Below are positions 47,936-55,822 of a stretch of 64,000 bases of DNA, piece after piece (the stretch's first letter is position 1; each line of letters begins with the position of its first letter). The notes beneath the pieces were generated by a model that saw only the letters and a list, made by a program, of their open reading frames with translations, was not told the DNA's origin and did no database searches. The position numbers and the translations under genes were made by a program. Origin of the DNA: Chloroflexota bacterium (GTDB taxonomy: Bacteria > Chloroflexota > Dormibacteria > Dormibacterales > Dormibacteraceae); assembly GCA_005880915.1 (NCBI GenBank), contig VBIW01000035.1, forward strand, positions 62,001-126,000. Reading direction: 5' to 3'.

Positions 47936-48925
47936 ATGCAACCCGCGCGTATGTCTACGATGAAAGGCTTGCCGCGAACCGCCAGAGCTGTATCCACCGC
48001 GCTTCTGCTCCATGGCGAGGAGCGGTTCCTCGTCGACGAGAGGGCCAGGGCCATCCTCGAGGACTGGCGCGCCGCGCTGGTCTCGGACTTCGGCCTGGAG
48101 ACGATGGAAGGAAGCGGCTTGCAGCCGGCGCGCTTGCAGGACGCGGTCCTCCAGGCTCCCTTCCTCGACCCCTACCGCGTCGTCTTCGTCCGCATGCTCC
48201 CGGCCAACCGCGCCGAAAGCCAGGCCGCGGCGATCGCGGAGATCCCGCCGACCACGCGGCTCGTCATCACCGTCGCCGGCCGGATCGGCGCCACCAACAA
48301 GCTCGCCAAGGCGATCACCGCCGCGGGCGGCGCGGTCGAAGAGTCACAACACCTCAAGGGCCGTGCGCTCAGCGACTGGGCGGCCAAAAGAGCGGTCGAG
48401 AAGCACGGCCTCACACCCGTCATCGCCGCCCAGGTCGTACGCGCAGCCCCGCCCGACCTCAGCGTCATCGACTCCGAGCTCACCAAGCTCGCCGCCTACA
48501 AGGCGAGCGGCGCAAAGCTGACCAACGAAGCCGTCACAGAGCTGCTCGCCGGCGGCCGTGAGGACGAGATCTTCAAGCTCACCGACAACCTCCTCCCGAA
48601 ACCGACGGCCCAGGCCCTGGAAATCGCGAGGAACCTGACGCGATCAGGCCTCCAGCCGACCTCGGTCGCCTACCGCATGGCAAGGCACATCGCGCTCGTG
48701 CTCGAGGTCAAGGCCCGCCAGGAACGCGGCGAATCGCTGCAGCAGGTCCAGTCCGACATGTCCGAGCACAACTTCGTGCTCCAGAAGGCGTTTGACACCG
48801 CGCAGCAAGCGAACGAGGAACGGCTGGAGCAGGCCCTCAAGCAGATCCGCGACTACGAGTGGGAGGTCAAGTCAGGCCAGGTCGACGCGGAGCTTGGGTT
48901 GGATGTGCTGTTGACGAGGCTTTAG
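47936..48925 (+). CDS. holA: DNA polymerase III delta subunit
   Basis: About 329 residues. STALLLHGEERFLVDERARA is the family start of the clamp-loader delta subunit. The N-terminal AAA-like domain lacks a Walker A, as expected for delta; the C-terminal collar helices contain DEIFKLTDNLLPKPTAQALE. It loads the beta clamp within the replisome. Starts at 47936, 47951 and 47960 are all in frame; 47936 has AGGAG nine bases upstream. comEA-comEC-holA is the order seen in many bacteria. Confidence 0.9.
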   Translation: MQPARMSTMKGLPRTARAVSTALLLHGEERFLVDERARAILEDWRAALVSDFGLETMEGSGLQPARLQDAVLQAPFLDPYRVVFVRMLPANRAESQAAAIAEIPPTTRLVITVAGRIGATNKLAKAITAAGGAVEESQHLKGRALSDWAAKRAVEKHGLTPVIAAQVVRAAPPDLSVIDSELTKLAAYKASGAKLTNEAVTELLAGGREDEIFKLTDNLLPKPTAQALEIARNLTRSGLQPTSVAYRMARHIALVLEVKARQERGESLQQVQSDMSEHNFVLQKAFDTAQQANEERLEQALKQIRDYEWEVKSGQVDAELGLDVLLTRL

Positions 48926-49000
48926 GGCCCCCGGCGCAGCCCCTGCGGCGCAGCCCCTCCGGCGCCTTCGGCGCCACCTCCCCATGAATGGGGAGGAGCC
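48926..49000. repeat. Double-hairpin intergenic repeat, copy 4 plus decayed fragments
   Basis: From 48953 a full copy in reverse orientation: GCCCCTCCGGCGCC-TTC-GGCGCC then ACCTCCCCATGAATGGGGAG. The 48926-48952 stretch (GGCCCCCGGCGCAGCCCCTG and a further GCGGCGCA) looks like two truncated ends of the same element. It fills the convergent gap between holA and rpsT. Confidence 0.75.
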
Positions 49001-49009
49001 TCCTTCTTC

Positions 49010-49348
49010 CTACTTTTTCCTGGCCGGAGCTTTTGCTGCGGGAGCTGGAGCCGCTGCTTTCCTGCCCTTCGCGGGAGCCGCGGCCGGCGCCGCCGAAGCC
49101 ACCTTCGCCAGCTGCCGGGCCAGGCGCGACTTGCGCCGCCCCGCGTTGTTGCGATGCAGCGTCCCCTTCGAGGCGGCGCGGTCGAGCGCGCGCACCGCGT
49201 CGAGGACGGACTCCGGCGAACCCGCGGCCAATGACTTCCGCGCCTTGACGACCAGCGTCTTGACCTCGGACTTCAAGGCCCGATTCCGCACCGAGCGCTT
49301 CGCACCCGAGCGCGCCTGCTTCTTCGCCGAAGCGGTTCGCTTAGCCAC
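49010..49348 (-). CDS. rpsT: 30S ribosomal protein S20 with Ala/Pro/Lys tail
   Basis: 112 residues, longer than the usual ~87. The core AKRTASAKKQARSGAKRSVR, then NRALKSEVKTLVVKAR and KGTLHRNNAGRRKSRLARQL, is the S20 three-helix bundle that binds 16S rRNA. The extra ~25-residue tail (PAKGRKAAAPAPAAKAPARK and further) is low-complexity and basic. Start GTG 49348. The gene is convergent with holA and divergent from the carbonic-anhydrase-like gene. Confidence 0.93.
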   Translation of the reverse strand: MAKRTASAKKQARSGAKRSVRNRALKSEVKTLVVKARKSLAAGSPESVLDAVRALDRAASKGTLHRNNAGRRKSRLARQLAKVASAAPAAAPAKGRKAAAPAPAAKAPARKK

Positions 49349-49401
49349 GCGCCATCACCAGGAGGGAGTCAACCATCACGGACATAGGATTATAGGGGCC
49401 A

Positions 49402-49929
49402 GTGGAATTCGAGCTGAGTGGCCGGCGCCCGACTGTCCATCCGGACGCCTACATCGCACCAACCGCCGTCCTCATCGGCGACGTCGAGGTGCATAAGGGC
49501 GCGAGCGTCTGGTTCGGGGCGGTCCTCAGAGGCGATGACTCGAAGATCACGATCGGCGAGGGCGCAAACATCCAGGACAACGTGACCATTCACTGCGCGG
49601 AAGACCTGCCGACGACCGTCGAGAAGAACGCGAGCGTCGGCCATGCTGCTGTGCTCGAAGGCTGCGTCGTTGAAGAGGGCGCGCTCGTCGGGATGGGCGC
49701 CACCATGCTGCAGCGGAGCCGCCTCGGCAAGGGCTCGATGCTCGCCGCGGGCGCCGTCCTGCAGGAAGGCAAGCACATCCCGCCCGGACAGCTCGCCGCC
49801 GGCGTCCCCGCCACCGTCAAAAAGCCGATCGACGGTTCATCCAGCAACTGGGTCGGCATGACCGCGCCGCACTATCAAGATCGCGCGACGAGGTATCGGG
49901 CGGAGCTCAAGCCGATCCAAGCGCGTTGA
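49402..49929 (+). CDS. Gamma-carbonic-anhydrase-family protein (third ligand replaced)
   Basis: 175 residues, left-handed beta-helix hexapeptide repeats, e.g. GDVEVHKGASVWFGAVLRGD and ITIGEGANIQDNVTIHC. Canonical zinc His positions: His ~64 (TIHC) and His ~81 (VGH) are kept, but the third, normally in VIHGC, is Glu ~86 (VLEGC). The enzyme may use Glu as ligand, have altered activity, or be a PaaY/YrdA-like protein with another role. GTG start with TAGGATTATAG closely upstream. Overlaps ispE by four bases. Confidence 0.85.
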   Translation: MEFELSGRRPTVHPDAYIAPTAVLIGDVEVHKGASVWFGAVLRGDDSKITIGEGANIQDNVTIHCAEDLPTTVEKNASVGHAAVLEGCVVEEGALVGMGATMLQRSRLGKGSMLAAGAVLQEGKHIPPGQLAAGVPATVKKPIDGSSSNWVGMTAPHYQDRATRYRAELKPIQAR

Positions 49930-50675
49930 CGATCGCGCTGCCCGCGCGCGCCAAGCTGAATCTCGACCTCGAGGTCCTGGGCCGCACCGCGGACGGATTC
50001 CACGAGCTGCGCACCACATTCCAGGCGATCGACCTGCACGACCTCCTCGCAATCGACCGAGCCGACAAGACAGAGCTCACGGTCTCTGGCCTTCCGATAA
50101 GCGACCGCGACAACTCAGTGCTTAAAGCTCATGACGCCATCGAACAGCACACAAAGCGCAAGCTGCCCGCGCGCTTCCATCTTCACAAGCGCATCCCACC
50201 TGGGTCCGGTATGGGGGGCGCAAGCTCCGACGCAGCCGCGACACTGAGGGGCTTGAAAACGATGTTCGCGCTGGAGATCGACCTCGCGCCAATCGCCGAA
50301 GAGCTCGGCTCGGACGTCCCCTTCTTCTTGAAGGGCGGCCGCGCGCGCGCGCAAGGCCGTGGTGAGCAAGTGACCCAGCTCGCAGACGAACACGCGTGGT
50401 TCGCCATAGCGTGGCCCGGCATCGAGCTCGCCACCGTCGATGTGTACCGCGCCTGGGACGACGTCAAAGGCGAAGGACCGAATCACCTGAGAAAGGCGGC
50501 CGAGCACGTGGAGCCGCGCCTGAAAGAGTTCGCGCAGCGCCTCGGCGAAGGCTGGCAAATGACCGGCAGCGGCTCCGCGTTCTTCAAGAGAGGGCAAACC
50601 GAGCAGCAGGCCAGGGAATCAACCAGGGACCTCGAGGTATGGACCACCGTCGCCCGCCCGGTCGCGATTTGGTAG
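49926..50675 (+). CDS. ispE: 4-diphosphocytidyl-2-C-methyl-D-erythritol kinase
   Basis: 249 residues, shorter than the typical 280-310. GHMP-kinase features are present: PARAKLNLDLEVLGRTADGF, the ATP loop PPGSGMGGASSDAAATLR and the late MTGSGSAFF. The region normally containing the N-D-L-E motif is compact, explaining the length. Fourth step of the MEP isoprenoid pathway. TTG start overlaps the previous stop. Confidence 0.88.
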   Translation: MTIALPARAKLNLDLEVLGRTADGFHELRTTFQAIDLHDLLAIDRADKTELTVSGLPISDRDNSVLKAHDAIEQHTKRKLPARFHLHKRIPPGSGMGGASSDAAATLRGLKTMFALEIDLAPIAEELGSDVPFFLKGGRARAQGRGEQVTQLADEHAWFAIAWPGIELATVDVYRAWDDVKGEGPNHLRKAAEHVEPRLKEFAQRLGEGWQMTGSGSAFFKRGQTEQQARESTRDLEVWTTVARPVAIW

Positions 50676-50682
50676 CGATGGC

Positions 50683-52050
50683 GTGATCCGGAAAACCGCC
50701 GCCGTGCTGGCGGGCAAGGCGACGGGCACGCTCAGCCGAATCACCCGGCGCGGCGGCGGCACCACGCTGCCCGGCGACATCGCGCGCGTGATCGATCCGA
50801 AGATCCTCACCCGCCTCACCCAGGACCTGACGCACGGCTCGGTAGTCATCACAGGCACCAACGGCAAGACAACGACCGCCCGACTCGTGAGCTGGCTGCT
50901 CGAAGGCGCCGGCCACAAGGTGGTGGCCAACCGCGCCGGCGCCAACCTCATCTTCGGCGTCACCGCGGCCGCCCTCAACAAGGCGGGCCCGGACGGCACG
51001 CTGCGCGCCGACTGGGGCGTCTTCGAGATCGACGAGGCGAGCCTGCCCAGGGCGATCGATGAGATCCAGCCCATGGCCACGGTCGTGCTGAACCTCTTTC
51101 GCGACCAGCTCGACCGCTACGGCGAGCTCGAATCCATCGCCAGGAAGATCGAGCAGGCGCTGGCCACCCTCCCCGAGGGGGCCCGCGCGGTGCTGAACAC
51201 CGACGACCCAAGGGTCGCCGAGATCGGCCTCAGCCTGCAGCGGCCGCCGCTCTGGTACGGCCTCGACGATCCATCGGTCGCAAGCAAGACGCTTCCTCAC
51301 GCCGCCGACGCCCGTACATGCCCGAGATGCGGCGCGAGCCTCATCTTCGATGCGGTCTACGTCGGTCACGACGGCGTCTATCGCTGCCCCAACAACGACT
51401 TCGCAAGACCGGAGCCCGAATTGAAAGCCACCGACATCGAGCTGGACGGATTCGACAGCCTGGCCCTGACGATCAGTGGCACGCGAATCGAGATGCCGCT
51501 AGGCGGTCTCTACAACTGCTACAACGTGCTCGCCGCGTACGCGACGGCTCGCAGCCTCGGCCTCGAAGCCGGCTACATCGCCGAAAGACTGAGAACTTTC
51601 AAAGCCGCCTTCGGCCGCCAGGAGCGAGTCGAGTTTCGGGGTCGCCACCTCGTCCTCGTGCTGAGCAAGAACCCCGCGGGTTTCAACGAAACCGTGCGCA
51701 CCGCGGTGGAGCTTGCGGGGGGCAAGAACTTCATCATCGGCCTCAACGACCGCAAGGCCGACGGCACCGACGTGTCGTGGATCTGGGACGTGGACTTCGA
51801 GCAGCTGAAGGGCAAGGCCGAGATTGTGATTCCCGCCGGCGTGCGCGCGCACGACCTCGCGGTGCGCCTCAAGTACGCGGGTGTCACGGCCGCGGAGCCG
51901 CAGACCGACCCGGGCAAAGCGCTCGACCTCTTGATCAAGAACACCAACGAGGGCGACCTCGCCTACCTGCTGTGCACGTACACCGCGATGCTCGACCTGC
52001 GAGGCGAGCTGGTGAGGCGCGGATGGGCGCAGCCATACTGGGAAACATGA
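50683..52050 (+). CDS. murT: Lipid II isoglutaminyl synthase, MurT subunit
   Basis: 455 residues. Mur-ligase fold with ATP loop VVITGTNGKTTTARLVSW and central domain. The MurT zinc-ribbon insertion starts TCPRCGASLIFD and ends YRCPNNDF, where the fourth Cys is replaced by Asn. The C-terminal domain has LSKNPAGFNETV with the conserved Asn/Asp region and ends in the GatD-contacting DUF1727 domain. With GatD it amidates the D-Glu of lipid II stem peptides. ATGA overlap with gatD. Confidence 0.93.
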   Translation: MIRKTAAVLAGKATGTLSRITRRGGGTTLPGDIARVIDPKILTRLTQDLTHGSVVITGTNGKTTTARLVSWLLEGAGHKVVANRAGANLIFGVTAAALNKAGPDGTLRADWGVFEIDEASLPRAIDEIQPMATVVLNLFRDQLDRYGELESIARKIEQALATLPEGARAVLNTDDPRVAEIGLSLQRPPLWYGLDDPSVASKTLPHAADARTCPRCGASLIFDAVYVGHDGVYRCPNNDFARPEPELKATDIELDGFDSLALTISGTRIEMPLGGLYNCYNVLAAYATARSLGLEAGYIAERLRTFKAAFGRQERVEFRGRHLVLVLSKNPAGFNETVRTAVELAGGKNFIIGLNDRKADGTDVSWIWDVDFEQLKGKAEIVIPAGVRAHDLAVRLKYAGVTAAEPQTDPGKALDLLIKNTNEGDLAYLLCTYTAMLDLRGELVRRGWAQPYWET

Positions 52051-52787
52051 GATTCACGGTCGGCTGGCTCTACCCCGACCTGATGAACATCTACGGCGAT
52101 CGCGGCAACATCCTCACGCTGCTCAAGCGGGCGGAGTGGCACGGCCTCGAACCAAACCTGGTCGAGCTCGGCCGCGGCCCGGCGCCGAGCGAGATGGACG
52201 ACGTCGACATCTTCTTCTTCGGCGGCGGCCAGGACCGCGAGCAGGCGCTCATCTACGACGACCTCAGAGAGTTCAAGCACGAACCGCTGCGGCGAGTGGT
52301 CGAGCAAAACGGTGCGCAGGTGCTTGCGGTGTGCGGCGGATATCAGCTTCTCGGGCACTACTACCAGACGGCGGACGGCCAGAAATTCGATGGCATCGGG
52401 ATGATCGACGTGACGACGCAGGCGGGGAAGAAGCGATTCATAGGCGACGTCGTCGTCAGGACGGAGATCGATGGTCTCTCCCCGACGAGCCTTGTCGGTT
52501 TCGAGAACCACAGCGGCCGCACCTTCCTCGGACCGCAAGCGAAGCCGCTCGGCAAGGTCATGGTCGGCCACGGCAACAACGGCTCTGATGGGACCGAAGG
52601 CCTGGTGCAGGGCAACATCACCGGCACCTACCTGCACGGGTCACTTCTGCCGAAGAATCCGCACCTCGCCGACTACCTGATCGGCAGAGCCCTCACGCGA
52701 CGGGGCGGCGGCGCCCTTTCCCACCTCGATGACTCGGCGGAACTTGCCGCGCACGGCTGGATCCTGCAGCGCGCACAGCGGCGCTAG
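52047..52787 (+). CDS. gatD: Lipid II isoglutaminyl synthase, GatD glutaminase subunit
   Basis: 246 residues. Class I glutaminase-like: RFTVGWLYPDLMNIYGDRGN is the usual start, the nucleophile Cys lies in VLAVCGGYQLLG, and the partner His in FENHSGRTFLG. Supplies ammonia to MurT. The last 95 bases overlap the convergent lon gene, an unusually long protein-coding overlap. Confidence 0.94.
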   Translation: MRFTVGWLYPDLMNIYGDRGNILTLLKRAEWHGLEPNLVELGRGPAPSEMDDVDIFFFGGGQDREQALIYDDLREFKHEPLRRVVEQNGAQVLAVCGGYQLLGHYYQTADGQKFDGIGMIDVTTQAGKKRFIGDVVVRTEIDGLSPTSLVGFENHSGRTFLGPQAKPLGKVMVGHGNNGSDGTEGLVQGNITGTYLHGSLLPKNPHLADYLIGRALTRRGGGALSHLDDSAELAAHGWILQRAQRR

Positions 52788-55188
52788 GCCGGGACCCGTT
52801 TCCGTTCGCCGACGCGACCGGGCCGCGCGGCGCCAGGGCCTCCCGAAGCACCTGGTCGATCGACTCGACCATCACGAACTTCATCTCCTTGCGCAGGTCG
52901 GTGGGGATGTCGTCGAGGTCGGCCTCGTTGCGGTTCGGCATCAGGATGCGGCGCAAGCCGGCGCGGTGCGCGCCAAGCACCTTCTCCTTGATGCCGCCGA
53001 TCGGCAGCACGCGGCCGCGCAGCGTGATCTCTCCCGTCATCGCCACGTCGTCGCGCACGGGCCGTCCGGTGAGAATCGACGCCATCGCGATCAGCACTGT
53101 GATGCCCGCTGACGGTCCTTCTTTCGGCTGCGCGCCCGCGGGCACGTGGACGTGGATGTCGTTCTTGTCGAACAGCGTCGGGTCGATTCCGATGTCCGCC
53201 GCCCGCGCCTTCAAGTAGGACAGGGCCGCGGCTCCCGACTCGCGCATGACTTCTCCGAGCTGGCCGGTCATCTTCAGCTCGCCCTTGCCCGGCGTCAGAG
53301 CGGCCTCGACGAAGATGATCTCGCCGCCGGTCGGCGTCCACACCAACCCGGTCGCGATGCCGGGCCGGTCGATGCGCTCGGCAACGTCGTCGTAGAACCG
53401 GCGCTTGCCCAGCGCGGCGCGCACCTTCTTCACGTCGTCGACCTGCTTCATCTTCTTGCCCGACGCGATGTCCGCCACGTCGCGCCGGATCACCGAAGCG
53501 ATCTCGCGCTCCAGGTTGCGCACGCCCGCCTCGCGCGTGTACTCGCGGATGATCAGGCGCACCGCTGCTTCCGACATCAAGATCTCGTCCGGCCGCAGCC
53601 CGTGCGCGTTCACCTGCTTCGGCACGAGGAAGCGCTCGGCGATCTGCACCTTCTCCTCCTCGGTGTAACCGGAGAGGTGCAGCACCTCCATGCGGTCGCG
53701 CAGCGCGGGCGGGATGGTCTCGAGCGAGTTGGCGGTGGTGATGAACATCACCTTCGACAGGTCGAACGGCACGTCGAGGTAGTTGTCGCGGAAGTCCTTG
53801 TTCTGCTCCGGGTCGAGCACCTCCAGCAGGGCTGAGGAAGGGTCGCCGCGCCAGTCGGCGCCGATCTTGTCGACCTCGTCGAGCATGAACACAGGGTCGT
53901 TCGACTCGGCGCGCCGGATCGCCTGCAGGATGCGGCCAGGCATGGCGCCGATGTAGGTGCGCCGGTGGCCGCGGATCTCCGCCTCGTCGTGCACGCCACC
54001 GAGAGAGGCCCGCGCAAACTTGCGGCCCATCGCACGCGCGATCGACTGACCGAGCGAGGTCTTGCCGACACCCGGCGGCCCGACGAAGCACAGGATCGGT
54101 TCGCGGCCGCGGTCGGTCGAGCCGCGCTCCTGCTTCAGCCGCCGCACCGCGAGGTGCTCGACGATGCGCTGCTTCACCTTGTCCAGGTCGTAGTGGTCGG
54201 CGTCGAGGATCTCGCGCGCCTTCTTGACGTTGACCTCGGCGCCGGTGGAGATGTTCCAGGGCAGCGACACGATGAGCTCCAGGTACGTGCGGATGATCGA
54301 CGACTCGGGTGACGCGGAGGGGATGCGCTCCAGGCGCGTGATCTCGCGGTCCGCCTCGCGCTTCGCTTCGGCCGGCAGCCCGGCCTTCTCGATCCGCTCG
54401 CGCAGCTCGCTCAGCTCGGCGTGCTCGGTGTCGAGCTCGCCCAGCTCGCGCTGGATCGCCTTGAGCTGCTCGCGCAGGAAGTACTCCCGCTGTGCCTTGC
54501 CCATCTGCTCTTCGGCCTGGGACTGGATCTTGCGTCCGAGCTCGAGCACCTCGAGCTCATGCGCCATGTGGCCGAGCAGCTTTTCGAGCTTTGCCTTCGC
54601 CGAGTCGAGCTCGAGGATCTCCTGCCGCTGCTCGGTCGTCAGCCGGATGTGGTTCGCGATGTAGTACGCGAGGTGCAGCGGGTCGTCCATGGCCCCGGCG
54701 GCGCCCGCGAGCTCGGCGGGGAGGTGGGGAGCCAGCGACACCAGCTGCTGAAACGACGCGATCGCCCGCCGCATCAACGCCTCGCGCTCGATGGTGAGGA
54801 TGTCCTCCGAGTGCTCGGAGTTCATCTCCACAGTGCATGTGAGGTATGGCTCCTCCGACTGCACGCCTGTCAGCCGGATGCGCCGCAGCCCGAGGACCGC
54901 GAGCTGAACCGTCCCATCGGGCAGCTTCAGCAGGTGCTGGACGCGGACCATCGTGCCGATGTGATGGATGTCGTGAAAGTCGACCTCCTCGGCGGACTCG
55001 TCGAGCTGCGTCGCGACGGCGATGTGGCGCTCCACCCCGCTGAGGTCCTCGAGCAGCTGGAGCGACTTCTTCCGTCCGACGGAGAGCGGGATGAAGATGC
55101 GCGGGAACACCACCGTCGACTTCAACGGCAGCACGGGCAGGTGGGAAGGTACCGCACCCTCGAGGTTGACCGCCGGCATCTCACTCAT
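52693..55188 (-). CDS. lon: ATP-dependent protease La
   Basis: 831 residues. LonN substrate domain (LPVLPLKSTVVFPRIFIPLS), long coiled-coil, AAA+ module with Walker A VGPPGVGKTSLGQSIARAM and Walker B MLDEVDKIG, then the peptidase domain with Ser in GPSAGITVLIAMAS and Lys in GGIKEKVLGAHRAG. Complete and typical of LonA. A ~45-residue basic, low-complexity C-terminal extension runs into the overlap with gatD. No CIRCE or other heat-shock operator seen upstream; the upstream gap is filled with hairpin repeats. Confidence 0.96.
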   Translation of the reverse strand: MSEMPAVNLEGAVPSHLPVLPLKSTVVFPRIFIPLSVGRKKSLQLLEDLSGVERHIAVATQLDESAEEVDFHDIHHIGTMVRVQHLLKLPDGTVQLAVLGLRRIRLTGVQSEEPYLTCTVEMNSEHSEDILTIEREALMRRAIASFQQLVSLAPHLPAELAGAAGAMDDPLHLAYYIANHIRLTTEQRQEILELDSAKAKLEKLLGHMAHELEVLELGRKIQSQAEEQMGKAQREYFLREQLKAIQRELGELDTEHAELSELRERIEKAGLPAEAKREADREITRLERIPSASPESSIIRTYLELIVSLPWNISTGAEVNVKKAREILDADHYDLDKVKQRIVEHLAVRRLKQERGSTDRGREPILCFVGPPGVGKTSLGQSIARAMGRKFARASLGGVHDEAEIRGHRRTYIGAMPGRILQAIRRAESNDPVFMLDEVDKIGADWRGDPSSALLEVLDPEQNKDFRDNYLDVPFDLSKVMFITTANSLETIPPALRDRMEVLHLSGYTEEEKVQIAERFLVPKQVNAHGLRPDEILMSEAAVRLIIREYTREAGVRNLEREIASVIRRDVADIASGKKMKQVDDVKKVRAALGKRRFYDDVAERIDRPGIATGLVWTPTGGEIIFVEAALTPGKGELKMTGQLGEVMRESGAAALSYLKARAADIGIDPTLFDKNDIHVHVPAGAQPKEGPSAGITVLIAMASILTGRPVRDDVAMTGEITLRGRVLPIGGIKEKVLGAHRAGLRRILMPNRNEADLDDIPTDLRKEMKFVMVESIDQVLREALAPRGPVASANGNGSRPSAAVRAAGSSRARQVPPSHRGGKGRRRPVA

Positions 55189-55213
55189 GAAGAAGTGATG
55201 CTACGCCCGCCAC

Positions 55214-55232
55214 CCCCTCTCCCCACAGGGGA
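55214..55232. repeat. Half-copy of the glmU-type palindromic element
   Basis: CCCCTCTCCCCACAGGGGA is a 19-base exact match to the left end of the element in glmU, 812 bases away. The right end is absent. It is the second, independent occurrence of that sequence in the window. Confidence 0.75.
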
Positions 55233-55236
55233 CAGG

Positions 55237-55290
55237 GCCCCTCCCCAATTTATGGGGAGGTGTCGGCGAAGCCGACGGAGGGGCTGCCAC
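55237..55290. repeat. Double-hairpin intergenic repeat, copy 5a
   Basis: CTCCCCAATTTATGGGGAG then GTCGGC-GAA-GCCGAC and GGAGGGGC. Full-length copy upstream of lon. The downstream 30 bases are repeated exactly in copy 5b. Confidence 0.85.
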
Positions 55291-55300
55291 GGCCGAGATG

Positions 55301-55353
55301 GCTCCTCCCCATTCATGGGGAGGTGTCGGCGAAGCCGACGGAGGGGCTGCCAC
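55301..55353. repeat. Double-hairpin intergenic repeat, copy 5b
   Basis: Tandem second copy with 63-base offset, CTCCCCATTCATGGGGAG and GTCGGC-GAA-GCCGAC. The near identity of 5a and 5b suggests recent duplication or gene conversion. The stretch to 55418 holds only a short hairpin (CATCGACC...GGTCGATG) and no gene. Confidence 0.85.
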
Positions 55354-55418
55354 GAACTCCCATCGACCGCAGTTGGTCGATGAGCACGACTGTTACGTGT
55401 GCCGCGTGTCCGTGGCCG

Positions 55419-55757
55419 CTATGGGCCGACCTTGATCGGAGGTGGCGCGGGCAGCAGCTGGGCGAGGCTGTTCGGGTCGATCCCGCCGGAACCTGACTGC
55501 GGCTGCCCGCCCGACGGCGGCTGATCGACTGGTTGCTGGTCGGTTTGCGAGTCGGGCGACGGACTCGGGCCGGTGTCGAAAGTGCCGTTGGTACTTTGAC
55601 CGCTGTCTGCCGACCCGTCGCCGCTTCTGGCCTGGGGCGGAGGAGCGACGAGATGTAGAGGGGCGTGCGTGCCTGATGTCGCCCCCTCACTGATCACGAG
55701 TGCCAGAGCTGCGGCCGTTGAGCACGCAGCCGACACCAAGAGCGGCCGCACCCGCAT
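55419..55757 (-). CDS. Secreted Pro/Ser-rich protein of unknown function
   Basis: 112 residues. A signal peptide (RPLLVSAACSTAAALALVIS) is followed by a low-complexity mature chain rich in P, S, Q, G and D, including PSPSPDSQTDQQPVD. There is no recognisable domain. Composition suggests a cell-wall or extracellular disordered protein. Divergent from glmU, 65 bases between starts. It is short and low-complexity, so coding status rests on the signal peptide and codon pattern. Confidence 0.6.
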   Translation of the reverse strand: MRVRPLLVSAACSTAAALALVISEGATSGTHAPLHLVAPPPQARSGDGSADSGQSTNGTFDTGPSPSPDSQTDQQPVDQPPSGGQPQSGSGGIDPNSLAQLLPAPPPIKVGP

Positions 55758-55822
55758 ACCTGCTTTCCACTATAGAAGCCGAGGTCCGGCGCCGCAGGCA
55801 CCTGAGCGGCTGGCATAATCGG

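Noticed and set aside
55237..55353. CRISPR-like tandem repeat
   Set aside because: Only two repeat units, both self-complementary double hairpins that also occur singly elsewhere, no spacers and no cas genes.
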